7,448 nt of DNA from Actinomycetota bacterium (GTDB lineage: Bacteria > Actinomycetota > Actinomycetes > Streptosporangiales > Streptosporangiaceae). The stretch covers positions 1 through 7,448 of the forward strand of contig QGUZ01000248.1 of NCBI GenBank assembly GCA_003242605.1, written 5' to 3'. The notes below the pieces were generated by a model that saw only the letters and a program-made list of their open reading frames with translations, was not told the origin of the DNA and searched no databases. This document shows positions 1 through 6,454 of this stretch, one piece after another. The translations under genes and the position numbers were made by a program. The number at the start of each line of letters is the position of its first letter. Positions within the stretch are counted from its first letter, which is position 1.

Positions 1-182
1 CCCTGCGGCGGCGTACCCCCCTGCGGCTGCCCGGGCTCGGGATCCGCGTCGGCGACGGGCGCGGGAAAGGCGTCGGAGATCGGCTCGCGGGCGGGCGGGA
101 CGGCGGCGGCGCGGTCGGCGGTCGGGCGCGGGGCGGGCATCGCTGCGGGCGGGGTGAGGAACGTGGTGTGACGGTCAGGCAT
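1..182 (-). CDS. Partial Pro/Ala-rich protein, N-terminus only
   Basis: A minus-strand reading frame opens at an ATG at 182-180 and stays open to the window edge, giving about 60 residues of N-terminus. It begins MPDRHTTFLTPPAAMP and continues rich in Pro, Ala and acidic residues, ending with the repeat-like PQGGTPPQG. No signal peptide, membrane segment or recognised domain is visible, so this looks like a disordered N-terminal region. A second in-frame ATG lies at 140. Ahead of the 182 start is a G-run (TTGGGGG) that could serve as a weak ribosome binding site; nothing similar precedes 140. In many actinobacteria the gene after tatD encodes a cell-wall protein of the Rpf/YabE (DUF348) type, but nothing visible here confirms that. 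The opposite strand is also open up to 171, so strand and reality are uncertain. The promoter-like match at 268-297 favours the minus strand. Confidence 0.4.
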   Translation of the reverse strand, partial: MPDRHTTFLTPPAAMPAPRPTADRAAAVPPAREPISDAFPAPVADADPEPGQPQGGTPPQ

Positions 183-267
183 TCGATCGGCCCCCAAGCA
201 CATCGTCACCAGTACGTCGTCCTCAGTGCGCCGACCCGGACTATCGCCACGGTGCGTCGCCGCGTTG

Positions 268-297
268 ACGGTAGCGGTGAGATCGCGAAGGCCTCAA
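268..297 (-). promoter_or_regulatory. Candidate sigma-70-type promoter for the partial gene
   Basis: Read on the minus strand, TTGAGG (plus 292-297) is followed after 18 bases by TACCGT (plus 268-273). This fits an actinobacterial housekeeping promoter: a TTGA-type -35 box and a TANNNT -10 box. It lies about 85 bases ahead of the ATG at 182, so it would give a 5' leader of roughly 80 bases. I looked for a c-di-AMP (ydaO) riboswitch in that leader, since one often precedes rpf-type genes in actinobacteria, and did not recognise its conserved segments. Confidence 0.35.
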
Positions 298-377
298 CCG
301 GATCACCATAACGCACAGCGTGACATTGGCCACGCTTGACCTTGGCCGCCTGTGCGGAAAGACACGGTCAGCCGAAC

Positions 378-395
378 CCGGGCCGCCCGGCCCGG
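378..395 (-). terminator. Possible terminator after tatD
   Basis: CCGGGC (378-383) and GCCCGG (390-395) form a 6-bp all-GC stem with a 6-base loop, about 50 bases past the tatD stop. There is no run of T on the minus strand after it, only TCTTT some 20 bases further on. Terminators without a T tract are common in actinobacteria, but GC-rich DNA also makes such hairpins by chance. Confidence 0.25.
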
Positions 396-445
396 CGGGT
401 ACGGCACGGCCGCGCGGACCGGCTGAGGCCGCCGCCGCGCGAAGC

Positions 446-1306
446 TCACCCCCAGGCGCCGAAGACCCGCTCGCCGTTGGCGCTGATGGCCGCGCAGAGC
501 TCGTCCTCCGGCATGGACTTCACCTCGGCGAGGCAGCGCAGCGTGAGCGGGATCAGGTAGGGGGAGTTCGGCTTGCCGCGGTGGGGGGTGGGCGGCAGGT
601 ACGGGGCGTCGGTCTCGACGAGGATCAGCTCCTTCGGAGCGACCTTCGCCGCCTCCCGCAGGTAGCCGGCGTTCTTGTAGGTCACCGGACCCGAGAACGA
701 CATGTAGTACCCCGCGTCCGCGCACTTCTTGGCGAGCTCCGCGTCGCCGGAGAAGCTGTGGAACACCACCACGTCCGGCGCCCCGGCCTCCGCCAGCACG
801 CGCAGCACGTCGTCGTGCGCCTCCCGGTCGTGGATGACGAGGGCCTTGCCGGTGCGCTTGGCGATCTCGATGTGCGCCCGGAACGACGCGTGCTGGTCCT
901 CCCGGGAGGCCCAGTCGCGGTAGTAGTCGAGCCCGGTCTCGCCCACGGCCCGCACCTGCGGCAGCCGGGCGAGCTCCTCGATGCGGGTGAGCGCCTCGTC
1001 CGTCGCCGACCCGGCCTCGTTCGGGTGGATCGCCACCCCGGCGTACACGTCGGCGTGCCGGGCCGCGGCCTCCGCCGCCCACTCCGACGAGCGCAGGTCG
1101 TACCCGATCGTCACCACCCGGGTCACGCCGACCGCGCGCGACTCCGCCAGGATCCGCGCCACGTCCGCCCCCGCCGCCTGGGCGGCGAGGGCGATCGGGT
1201 CGCCGGAGGACGCGGCGCGCGCGCCCACCATGATGTCGAGGTGGCAGTGGCTGTCGAACACCTCCCCGGCCAGCGGCTCGGGGGCCGGCGGCCGCTCACC
1301 CTTCAA
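446..1306 (-). CDS. tatD: TatD family metal-dependent hydrolase (DNase)
   Basis: This is a 286-residue TIM-barrel metallohydrolase of the TatD/YcfH family. Characterised members are metal-dependent 3'-5' DNases linked to DNA repair and DNA degradation; the substrate of this one is not shown. The family's metal ligands are all present: His20 and His22 in DSHCHLD, Glu123 in GETGLDYY, His159 in IHDRE, His183 in FHSFSG and Asp233 in ETDAPYL. The length is slightly above the usual ~260 because of a Pro-rich start and a small insertion around residues 28-42. The start is TTG at 1306, overlapping the end of metG by 11 bases. No strong ribosome binding site precedes it, so translation is probably coupled to metG. 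A GTG at residue 16, directly before FDSHCHLD, is an alternative but leaves almost nothing before the first metal motif. The metG-tatD pairing is common in actinobacteria. The family is certain; the start codon is not. Confidence 0.95.
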   Translation of the reverse strand: MKGERPPAPEPLAGEVFDSHCHLDIMVGARAASSGDPIALAAQAAGADVARILAESRAVGVTRVVTIGYDLRSSEWAAEAAARHADVYAGVAIHPNEAGSATDEALTRIEELARLPQVRAVGETGLDYYRDWASREDQHASFRAHIEIAKRTGKALVIHDREAHDDVLRVLAEAGAPDVVVFHSFSGDAELAKKCADAGYYMSFSGPVTYKNAGYLREAAKVAPKELILVETDAPYLPPTPHRGKPNSPYLIPLTLRCLAEVKSMPEDELCAAISANGERVFGAWG

Positions 1307-3080
1307 GGCGGGCCAGCTCCTCGTCCACGATCTTCGGGTCGAGCTTGCGGAACAGCGGCGTGGGGGCCGACAGCGGGGTGCCCGGCCGGATCGGCCGCGG
1401 CTCCCAGGTGGCCTTGTCGTTCTCGTACGTACCGGTGATCACCGGGTACGGCCGGCCGCCCTCCTCGTCCACCTCCTTGATCTCCGGCATGGAGGACCAG
1501 GTGCCCTCGCCGCCGAGCATCTTGTAGACCTTGTTCGAGGAGTTCGGCAGGAACGGCGTGAGCAGGGTCTTGGCGTCGTCGACCACCTGCAGCGCCACGT
1601 AGAGGATCGACCGCTGGCGGTCCGGGTCGTCCTTGAGCTTCCACGGCGCCTGCTCGGCGAGGTACTTGTTCGCCTCGCGCACCACGTTGAACGCCTCGGT
1701 GATCGCGTTCTTGAACCGCGACCGGCTCAGCTCGGCGCCCACCACCGGGAAGGCCGCCTTCGACCGCTCGAGCAGCGCCCGGTCGGCGTCGGTGAGCTCA
1801 CCCGGCTGCGGGATCTCGCCGAAGTTCTTGGCCGCCATCGAGATCGACCGGTTGACCAGGTTGCCCCAGGCCGCGACCAGCTCGCCGTTGTTCCGGTTGA
1901 GGAACTCCGCCCAGGTGAAGTCGGTGTCCTGGGTCTCCGGCCCGGCGACCGCGATGTAGTACCGCAGCGCGTCCGCGTCGTACCGGGACAGAAAGTCCCG
2001 CACGTAGATGACGACCCGGCGGGAGGAGGAGAACTTGCGCCCCTCCATCGTCAGGTACTCGCTCGACACGACCTCCGTGGGCGGGTTGAGCCGGCCGAGC
2101 GAGCCGGGCGTGCCGCCCTTCGCCCCCTCCCCGTTGTAGCCGAGCAGCATCGCCGGCCAGATCACGGAGTGGAAGACGATGTTGTCCTTGCCCATGAAGT
2201 AGTAGCTGCGGGCGTCGGGCGACTGCCACCACGCCCGCCAGGCGTCGGGGTCGCCGGACCGCTTCGCCCACTCGATCGACGCGCTCAGGTACCCGATGAC
2301 CGCGTCGAACCAGACGTACAGCCGCTTGTTCTCCAGGTCCCGCCAGCCGTCCAGCGGGATCGGGACGCCCCAGTCGAGGTCGCGGGTGATGGCGCGCGGC
2401 TGCAGGTCGTTGAGCAGGTTGAGGGAGAACTTCAGCACGTTCGGCCGCCACTCGCCCTGCTTGCGCTGCAGGTAGGAGCCGAGCACCTCGGCGAACGCCG
2501 GCAGGTCGAGCATGAAGTGCTCGGTCTCGACGAACTTCGGCGTCTCCCCGTTGATCTTCGACCTGGGGTTGATCAGGTCGATCGGGTCGAGCTGGTTGCC
2601 GCAGTTGTCGCACTGGTCGCCGCGCGCCCCGTCGTACTTGCAGATGGGGCAGGTGCCCTCGATGTAGCGGTCGGGCAGGGTCCGGCCGGTGGACGGCGAC
2701 ACCGCGCCCAGGGTCGTCCGCGGCACCACGTAGCCGTTCTTGTACAGGCCGAGGAAGAGCTCCTGGGTGACCTCGTAGTGGTTGCGGGTCGTGGTGCGGG
2801 TGAACAGGTCGTAGGAGAGGCCGAGCGCGGTCAGGTCCTCGGCGATGATCCGGTTGTACCGGTCGACCAGCTCCCGGGTGCTCACCCCTTCCTGGTCGGC
2901 CTGCACCTGGATGGGCGTGCCGTGCTCGTCGGTGCCGCTCACCATCAGCACCTTGTTGCCCGCCATTCGCTGGTAGCGACTGAAGATGTCGGACGGAACG
3001 CCGAATCCGGAGACGTGTCCGATGTGGCGCGGCCCGTTGGCGTACGGCCACGCGACGGCGGTCAAGATGTGCTGAGGCAT
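1296..3080 (-). CDS. metG: Methionyl-tRNA synthetase
   Basis: This cytoplasmic class I synthetase charges tRNA-Met for initiation and elongation. The 594-residue protein has the Rossmann signature HIGH at 19-22, preceded by AWPYANGPR. A single zinc knuckle has Cys144, Cys147, Cys157 and Cys160, the same CxxC-x9-CxxC layout as the E. coli enzyme. The catalytic-core segment YVWFDAVIGY is at about 255-264, and a KMSKS-type loop at 349-353 reads KFSSS. The anticodon-binding helical domain follows, with WGNLVNRS and the APWKL segment. The C-terminus (~540-594) is a short linker ending in charged residues. There is no fused EMAP/Trbp111-like tRNA-binding domain, which fits a length below the ~670 residues of enzymes that carry one. 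The ATG at 3080 begins MPQHILTAVAWPY, as expected for the family. It has no ribosome binding site but a well-placed -10 box, suggesting a leaderless message. The gene overlaps tatD downstream. The serine in place of the second KMSKS lysine is the one odd point. Confidence 0.97.
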   Translation of the reverse strand: MPQHILTAVAWPYANGPRHIGHVSGFGVPSDIFSRYQRMAGNKVLMVSGTDEHGTPIQVQADQEGVSTRELVDRYNRIIAEDLTALGLSYDLFTRTTTRNHYEVTQELFLGLYKNGYVVPRTTLGAVSPSTGRTLPDRYIEGTCPICKYDGARGDQCDNCGNQLDPIDLINPRSKINGETPKFVETEHFMLDLPAFAEVLGSYLQRKQGEWRPNVLKFSLNLLNDLQPRAITRDLDWGVPIPLDGWRDLENKRLYVWFDAVIGYLSASIEWAKRSGDPDAWRAWWQSPDARSYYFMGKDNIVFHSVIWPAMLLGYNGEGAKGGTPGSLGRLNPPTEVVSSEYLTMEGRKFSSSRRVVIYVRDFLSRYDADALRYYIAVAGPETQDTDFTWAEFLNRNNGELVAAWGNLVNRSISMAAKNFGEIPQPGELTDADRALLERSKAAFPVVGAELSRSRFKNAITEAFNVVREANKYLAEQAPWKLKDDPDRQRSILYVALQVVDDAKTLLTPFLPNSSNKVYKMLGGEGTWSSMPEIKEVDEEGGRPYPVITGTYENDKATWEPRPIRPGTPLSAPTPLFRKLDPKIVDEELARLEG

Positions 3081-3086
3081 GCTACA

Positions 3087-3116
3087 AGCCTAGACGGCGC
3101 GGAGACCTGTCTCGAA
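3087..3116 (-). promoter_or_regulatory. Candidate leaderless promoter of metG-tatD
   Basis: On the minus strand, TAGGCT (plus 3087-3092) matches the actinobacterial -10 consensus TANNNT and is separated from the metG ATG by only six bases (TGTAGC). Transcription would therefore start at or next to the A of the ATG. The best -35 is weak: TTCGAG at plus 3111-3116, 18 bases upstream of the -10. No ribosome binding site lies before the ATG, which agrees with leaderless initiation, a frequent arrangement in actinobacteria. The candidate sits in the 83-base gap after the upstream glycosyltransferase gene, so metG would not depend on readthrough from it. Confidence 0.5.
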
Positions 3117-3163
3117 ACCGTTACCCCGGTTGCGCGGCGGCGGGGCCCGCGGGGCGGCGGCGG

Positions 3164-4432
3164 CTACGACTTCGCCGACGTCTCCGCCTTCTCCTCCTCG
3201 CCGCCGATCGCGGAGGCGTCCTCCGGCGCCCGGGTCACGGCCTCGGCGGCCTCCTCCACCGCGGACGCGGCCACGTCCTCCGGGTTCTCCTTGGTACGGC
3301 GGATGCCGAGGATGCTGATGAACAGCGCCGCGAAGATCGTCTGGAAGCTCATGATCAGCGCGGTGGCGGACGGCACGACGATGCGCAGCGCCTCCCGCGG
3401 GTTGAGCTCGCCGAAGTTGTTCACCTTCCAGTGCACGAGCGAGGCGACCAGGCCGCCGAGCCCGGCGAGCGCGAGCAGGCCGCCCATGACGAGCCCCTTC
3501 TCCAGGCTGATCGTCTCGATCAGCCGGCGGACCCGCCGGTCCTCGGGCAAAAAGCCCTCCTCGGCCGCGTACACCTTGGTGAACAGCGCGAACAGCACCG
3601 CCTGGAAGCCGATCACCACCATCGCCGACGCGCCGACGAGGGTGTCGACGTCGAACGCGAGCGCGCCGATGACCACCGGGCCCCTGGTGAGCAGCACCCC
3701 GGCGATCAGGCCGATCGCCATCATCACCAGGCCGGGGATGAGGAACAGCCAGCGCGGGCTGTACAGCAGCAGGAAGCGCAGGTGGCGCCAGCCGTCCCGC
3801 CAGGAGCGCAGGTGCGGCGGGCGGGACCGGCCGTCGGGGGAGAGCGTGGTGGGCACCTCGCGCACGTCGAGGCCGTTGAGGGTGGCCTTCACCACCATCT
3901 CGCTGGCGAACTCCATGCCGCCGGTCTGCAGCCCGATCCGCAGGATCGAGTCCCGGCGGAAGCCACGCAGGCCGCAGTGGAAGTCGCCGACCTTGCTGCC
4001 GAAGAACAGCCGGCCGATGAACGACAGCACGGGGTTGCCGAGGTAGCGGTGGAGCGGGGGCATCGCGCCCGGCTTGATCCCGCCGCGGAACCGGTTGCCC
4101 ATCACCAGGTCGGCGCCGTCCCGGAGCTGCTCCACGAACGGCATGAGGTTCGTGAAGTCGTAGGAGTCGTCGGCGTCGCCCATGATCACGTACTTGCCGC
4201 GGGCGGCGCGGATGCCGCCCATGAGGGCGTTGCCGTACCCCTTCTCGGCGACGTGCACCACCCGGGCGCCCGCGTCACGGGCGAGCTGCTGCGATCCGTC
4301 GGTGCTGCCGTTGTCGGCGACCACGACCTCGCCGTCGATCCCGTGCCGCTTCATGAAGTCGACGGCCTTGCGCACGCACGTGGCAACGGTCTCGGCCTCG
4401 TTGAGGCACGGCATTACAACGGTCAGTTCCAC
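3164..4432 (-). CDS. Membrane-anchored GT2 glycosyltransferase, polyprenyl-phosphate sugar synthase type
   Basis: This is a 422-residue inverting family 2 glycosyltransferase. The GT-A catalytic domain covers about residues 1-225: the nucleotide-sugar start MELTVVMPCLNE, the ADNGSTDGS loop at 39-47, and the metal-binding GDADDSYDF at 85-93 (Asp86 and Asp88 as the DxD pair). MGNRFRGGIKPGAMP follows at about 111-125 and DFHCGLRGFRR at 150-160. This pattern is that of DPM1-like enzymes, which transfer a sugar from a nucleotide donor to dolichyl or undecaprenyl phosphate on the cytoplasmic face. Hydrophobic segments near 228-249, 263-288, 313-334 and 350-377 suggest about four membrane spans, followed by a charged, Glu/Ala-rich tail of some 45 residues. 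The GTG start at 4432 is supported by GAGGGG seven bases upstream. The gene is divergent from a GT-C-like membrane protein, a likely user of its lipid-linked product. Donor sugar and acceptor cannot be read from the sequence. Confidence 0.9.
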   Translation of the reverse strand: MELTVVMPCLNEAETVATCVRKAVDFMKRHGIDGEVVVADNGSTDGSQQLARDAGARVVHVAEKGYGNALMGGIRAARGKYVIMGDADDSYDFTNLMPFVEQLRDGADLVMGNRFRGGIKPGAMPPLHRYLGNPVLSFIGRLFFGSKVGDFHCGLRGFRRDSILRIGLQTGGMEFASEMVVKATLNGLDVREVPTTLSPDGRSRPPHLRSWRDGWRHLRFLLLYSPRWLFLIPGLVMMAIGLIAGVLLTRGPVVIGALAFDVDTLVGASAMVVIGFQAVLFALFTKVYAAEEGFLPEDRRVRRLIETISLEKGLVMGGLLALAGLGGLVASLVHWKVNNFGELNPREALRIVVPSATALIMSFQTIFAALFISILGIRRTKENPEDVAASAVEEAAEAVTRAPEDASAIGGEEEKAETSAKS

Positions 4433-4439
4433 GTCGCAA

Positions 4440-4445
4440 CCCCTC
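4440..4445 (-). promoter_or_regulatory. Ribosome binding site of the GT2 gene
   Basis: GAGGGG on the minus strand lies seven bases before the GTG at 4432-4430. It decides that start: the GTG opens directly into the conserved MELTVVMPCLNE of the family, and there is no other good site nearby. It is one of the few clear Shine-Dalgarno matches in the window. Confidence 0.6.
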
Positions 4446-4492
4446 GCTTAGCCATGCGTGAATTCCCCCATGATGCCCGAGCCTCGTCATCG

Positions 4493-4506
4493 CCGAGTCA
4501 ACTCGG
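4493..4506. promoter_or_regulatory. Palindromic operator candidate between divergent glycosyltransferase genes
   Basis: CCGAGT (4493-4498) and ACTCGG (4501-4506) are perfect inverted arms separated by CA. The site lies in the 99-base gap between the GT2 gene (start 4432) and the GT-C gene (start 4532), 61 and 25 bases from the two start codons. On the minus strand its centre reads TTGACT, a reasonable -35 box for the GT2 gene, though I see no good -10 box 16-19 bases further on. A dimeric repressor bound here could affect both genes. No regulator is encoded in the window. Confidence 0.35.
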
Positions 4507-4531
4507 TGCAACCGCTGGCATCCTGTTAACC

Positions 4532-6157
4532 ATGGTCACCGTTGCGGAACGGACTCGGGTACGCGTTCCGGGGGCGAGCCGAGGCGCACGGTTGCGCACC
4601 TTTCTGCTGCGCCATCGCCACCTCGCCGTCGCCCTCGGCCTGGGTGCGGTGCTGCGGCTGATCACCATGCTCGGCTACCGGCCGGCGATGTGGTTCAACG
4701 ACTCCTACGAGTACGTCTCGGTCGCACTGCACCCTCGGCCGCACCCGATCCGTCCGGACGGATACGGCTTCTGGCTACTGCTGCTCAAGCCGTTCCACAG
4801 CTTCTCACTTGTGGTCTTCACCCAGCATGTAATGGGGCTGGCCACGGCCGTCCTGATCTACGCGCTTCTGATACGCAAATTTGACCTCCCACGCTGGGGC
4901 GCCACGCTCACGGTGACCCCCGTCATCTTCGACGCGTACCAGATCCAGCTCGAGCACCTCATCATGTCCGACACCATGTTCACCCTGCTCGTGGTCGGGG
5001 TGATCACACTCATTCTGTGGCACCGCAGGATGAGCGCCCGCATGGGGGTGGTGGTCGGGCTGCTGCTCGCGCTGACCGCGCTCACCCGGTCGATCGGGCT
5101 GCCGATCCTCGCGCTCGTCGTGGCCTACCTGCTGGTCAAGCGGGTGGGCTGGCGGCCGATCGTCGCGGTGGTCACCGCCTGCGCGATCCCGGTGCTCGCG
5201 TACATGGCGTGGTTCAAGAGCGCGCACGGGCGGTTCGCGATGACCAACAGCGACGGGCTGATCCTCTACATGCGGACGATGGCGTTCGCCGACTGCAACA
5301 AGATCAAGCCCAAGGAGGTTCAGCTCATCGTCCTGTGCACCACCCAGCGCAAGGACTACTCGCAGTGGTACCTGTGGGACCCGAGCGGCCCGCCGCACCG
5401 GTACGGCACGCCGAAGTTCGACGGCGACGTGAACGAGTGGGCGAGCAAGTTCGCCAAGGAGGCGATCCTCGCCCAGCCGCTCGACTACCTCGCCGTGGTC
5501 GCCCGTGACTTCTTCCGGGCGTTCCGCTGGGACCGGCCGGTGTTCCCGGACGCGAACACCTACAACCAGTACGAGTTCCGCAACGAGGAGAAGCCGCTGC
5601 CCACCTGGCCCCTCTACAAGGGCCGGGCCGACACCGACGCGATGGCCTACGAGCAGGGGCCGGCCGCCACCCGGATCATCGCCCCGTGGGCGAACGTCAT
5701 GCAGGCCTACCAGCGGGTGGTGCGGCTGCCCGGGCTCGTGCTCGGCGTCATCCTGCTCATCGGCCTGTACGGCGTGGCCGTGCGCTGGCGCAACCTCGGC
5801 GGGCCGGTCGCGCTGCCCTGGCTGGCGGCGGTCGGCCTGATCCTCGCCCCGGCGGCGACCGCCGAGTTCGACTACCGCTACCTGCTGCCCGCGGTGCCGC
5901 TCGCCTGCCTCGCGGCCGCGATCAGCCTGCGCCACGGGGTGCCGCTGCCCGCGTTCGCCCGGGCCCGGCTCGCCGCGCGCCGCGGCGGGGCGGGCCGTGC
6001 CGGGGCGCCCGCCGGGAGCGTGCCCGCCGCGGCGCGGGGCCGGGAGCTCGCGGGCACCGCGACCACCGCGCCGCTGTCCGCCCCGGTCCCCGAGGACCTC
6101 GCCGCGGACTCCTCCGGCAAGCCCGGCACCTCGAACGGCGACGACCGCACGGCCTGA
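4532..6157 (+). CDS. Polytopic membrane protein, probable GT-C fold glycosyltransferase
   Basis: The protein is 541 residues from the ATG at 4532. A basic N-terminus precedes a first membrane span at about 31-48; more follow near 94-114, 122-137, 149-163, 171-203, 208-228, 400-418, 425-443 and 448-467. The first outer loop has WFNDSYEYV (Asp57, Glu60), and a second acidic site is EHLIMSDTMF (Glu141, Asp147). FDYRYLLPAVPLA at 446-458 resembles the RY-x-x-P motif near the end of ArnT/GT39-like proteins. Such proteins usually take sugars from polyprenyl-phosphate donors on the outer face, consistent with the divergent GT2 neighbour. A long hydrophilic stretch at 229-398 has two cysteines (255, 269) that could form a disulfide. 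The last ~70 residues are Ala/Pro/Gly-rich and probably disordered. No ribosome binding site precedes 4532. An in-frame ATG at 4454 would add 26 residues without a better site. The first ~160 codons differ in composition from the rest. I cannot name a specific family or substrate. Confidence 0.8.
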   Translation: MVTVAERTRVRVPGASRGARLRTFLLRHRHLAVALGLGAVLRLITMLGYRPAMWFNDSYEYVSVALHPRPHPIRPDGYGFWLLLLKPFHSFSLVVFTQHVMGLATAVLIYALLIRKFDLPRWGATLTVTPVIFDAYQIQLEHLIMSDTMFTLLVVGVITLILWHRRMSARMGVVVGLLLALTALTRSIGLPILALVVAYLLVKRVGWRPIVAVVTACAIPVLAYMAWFKSAHGRFAMTNSDGLILYMRTMAFADCNKIKPKEVQLIVLCTTQRKDYSQWYLWDPSGPPHRYGTPKFDGDVNEWASKFAKEAILAQPLDYLAVVARDFFRAFRWDRPVFPDANTYNQYEFRNEEKPLPTWPLYKGRADTDAMAYEQGPAATRIIAPWANVMQAYQRVVRLPGLVLGVILLIGLYGVAVRWRNLGGPVALPWLAAVGLILAPAATAEFDYRYLLPAVPLACLAAAISLRHGVPLPAFARARLAARRGGAGRAGAPAGSVPAAARGRELAGTATTAPLSAPVPEDLAADSSGKPGTSNGDDRTA

Positions 6158-6174
6158 CCGCCCCTGAAGCCCGC

Positions 6175-6200
6175 GGCCGCCCGGACGCCTGCGGGTGGCC
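6175..6200 (+). terminator. Possible terminator after the GT-C gene
   Basis: GGCCGCCC (6175-6182) pairs with GGGTGGCC (6193-6200) through eight base pairs, one of them G-U on the plus strand, around a 10-base loop. It starts 18 bases after the stop codon of the membrane protein gene. There is no T tract, so it would be an actinobacterial GC-hairpin terminator at best. Confidence 0.35.
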
Positions 6201-6436
6201 GACGCGGCGTCCCAGTTCCCATCCCCTCGCACCGCCGGTCCCGCGGGCCGATCACGGGCGCCCGAGGGCCGGCCCGGCGATGCGCCCGTTCGGCGTGGCC
6301 GAGCCGCGCTCGGCCGCATCGCCGCACCGTGCGTCCACACGATTCCCGCACAGTTCCCGCGACGGCCCGCGCTCCGGCCCCGCCGCCGGGAACCGCCGCG
6401 GCCGGGCGGCGGCGAGCACGGCGGTCCGCACCCGAA

Positions 6437-6450
6437 CGGCGGGCCCGCCG
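6437..6450 (-). terminator. Perfect GC palindrome just past rsmI
   Basis: CGGCGGGCCCGCCG is a perfect 14-base palindrome beginning four bases after the rsmI stop codon at 6455. With no loop bases between the arms, the hairpin must open two central pairs, so it is shorter than it looks. The position suggests a terminator for rsmI, perhaps together with the 6393-6412 stem-loop further along the minus strand. No T tract follows. Confidence 0.3.
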
Positions 6451-6454
6451 GCCG

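Larger units (their letters stand above)
183..445. other. Intergenic region after tatD
   Basis: No coding frame here is convincing. The half nearer the partial gene (183-360) is noticeably less GC-rich than the rest of the window, as expected of a regulatory region. It holds the promoter candidate at 268-297 and a short inverted repeat, AGCGTG (317-322) and CACGCT (331-336) with an 8-base loop. The half nearer tatD is very GC-rich and holds a stronger hairpin at 378-395. The role of the 317-336 repeat is unknown. Confidence 0.5.
6158..6454. other. Convergent intergenic region without a supported gene
   Basis: This region lies between the 3' ends of the GT-C gene (plus) and rsmI (minus). Open frames run through it on both strands but read as Arg/Pro/Gly-rich noise with no start context or domain. 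It holds several GC hairpins: 6175-6200, a 7-bp stem CCGCCGC/GCGGCGG at 6393-6399 and 6406-6412 with a 6-base loop, and the palindrome at 6437-6450. These may act together as a bidirectional terminator zone. I see no promoter, RNA gene or repeat family. Confidence 0.5.

Noticed and set aside
183..360. A c-di-AMP (ydaO) riboswitch in the leader of the partial gene
   Set aside because: It is expected ahead of rpf-type genes in actinobacteria, but I could not find the conserved ydaO segments on the minus strand.
981..4046. A 1021-residue plus-strand open frame opposite metG and the GT2 gene
   Set aside because: It is antisense to two well-identified genes. The translation is Arg/Pro/Ala/Val-rich with no domain, and long shadow frames are expected in DNA with such extreme third-position GC.
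3431..4531. An N-terminal extension of the GT-C protein running back over the GT2 gene on the opposite strand
   Set aside because: The upstream part is a His/Arg/Glu-rich shadow of the GT2 gene. The protein-like sequence begins only around the ATG at 4532, or at most 4454.
4805..6340. A 511-residue minus-strand open frame opposite the GT-C gene
   Set aside because: It is a low-complexity Arg/Gly/His-rich translation antisense to a gene with clear membrane-protein character.
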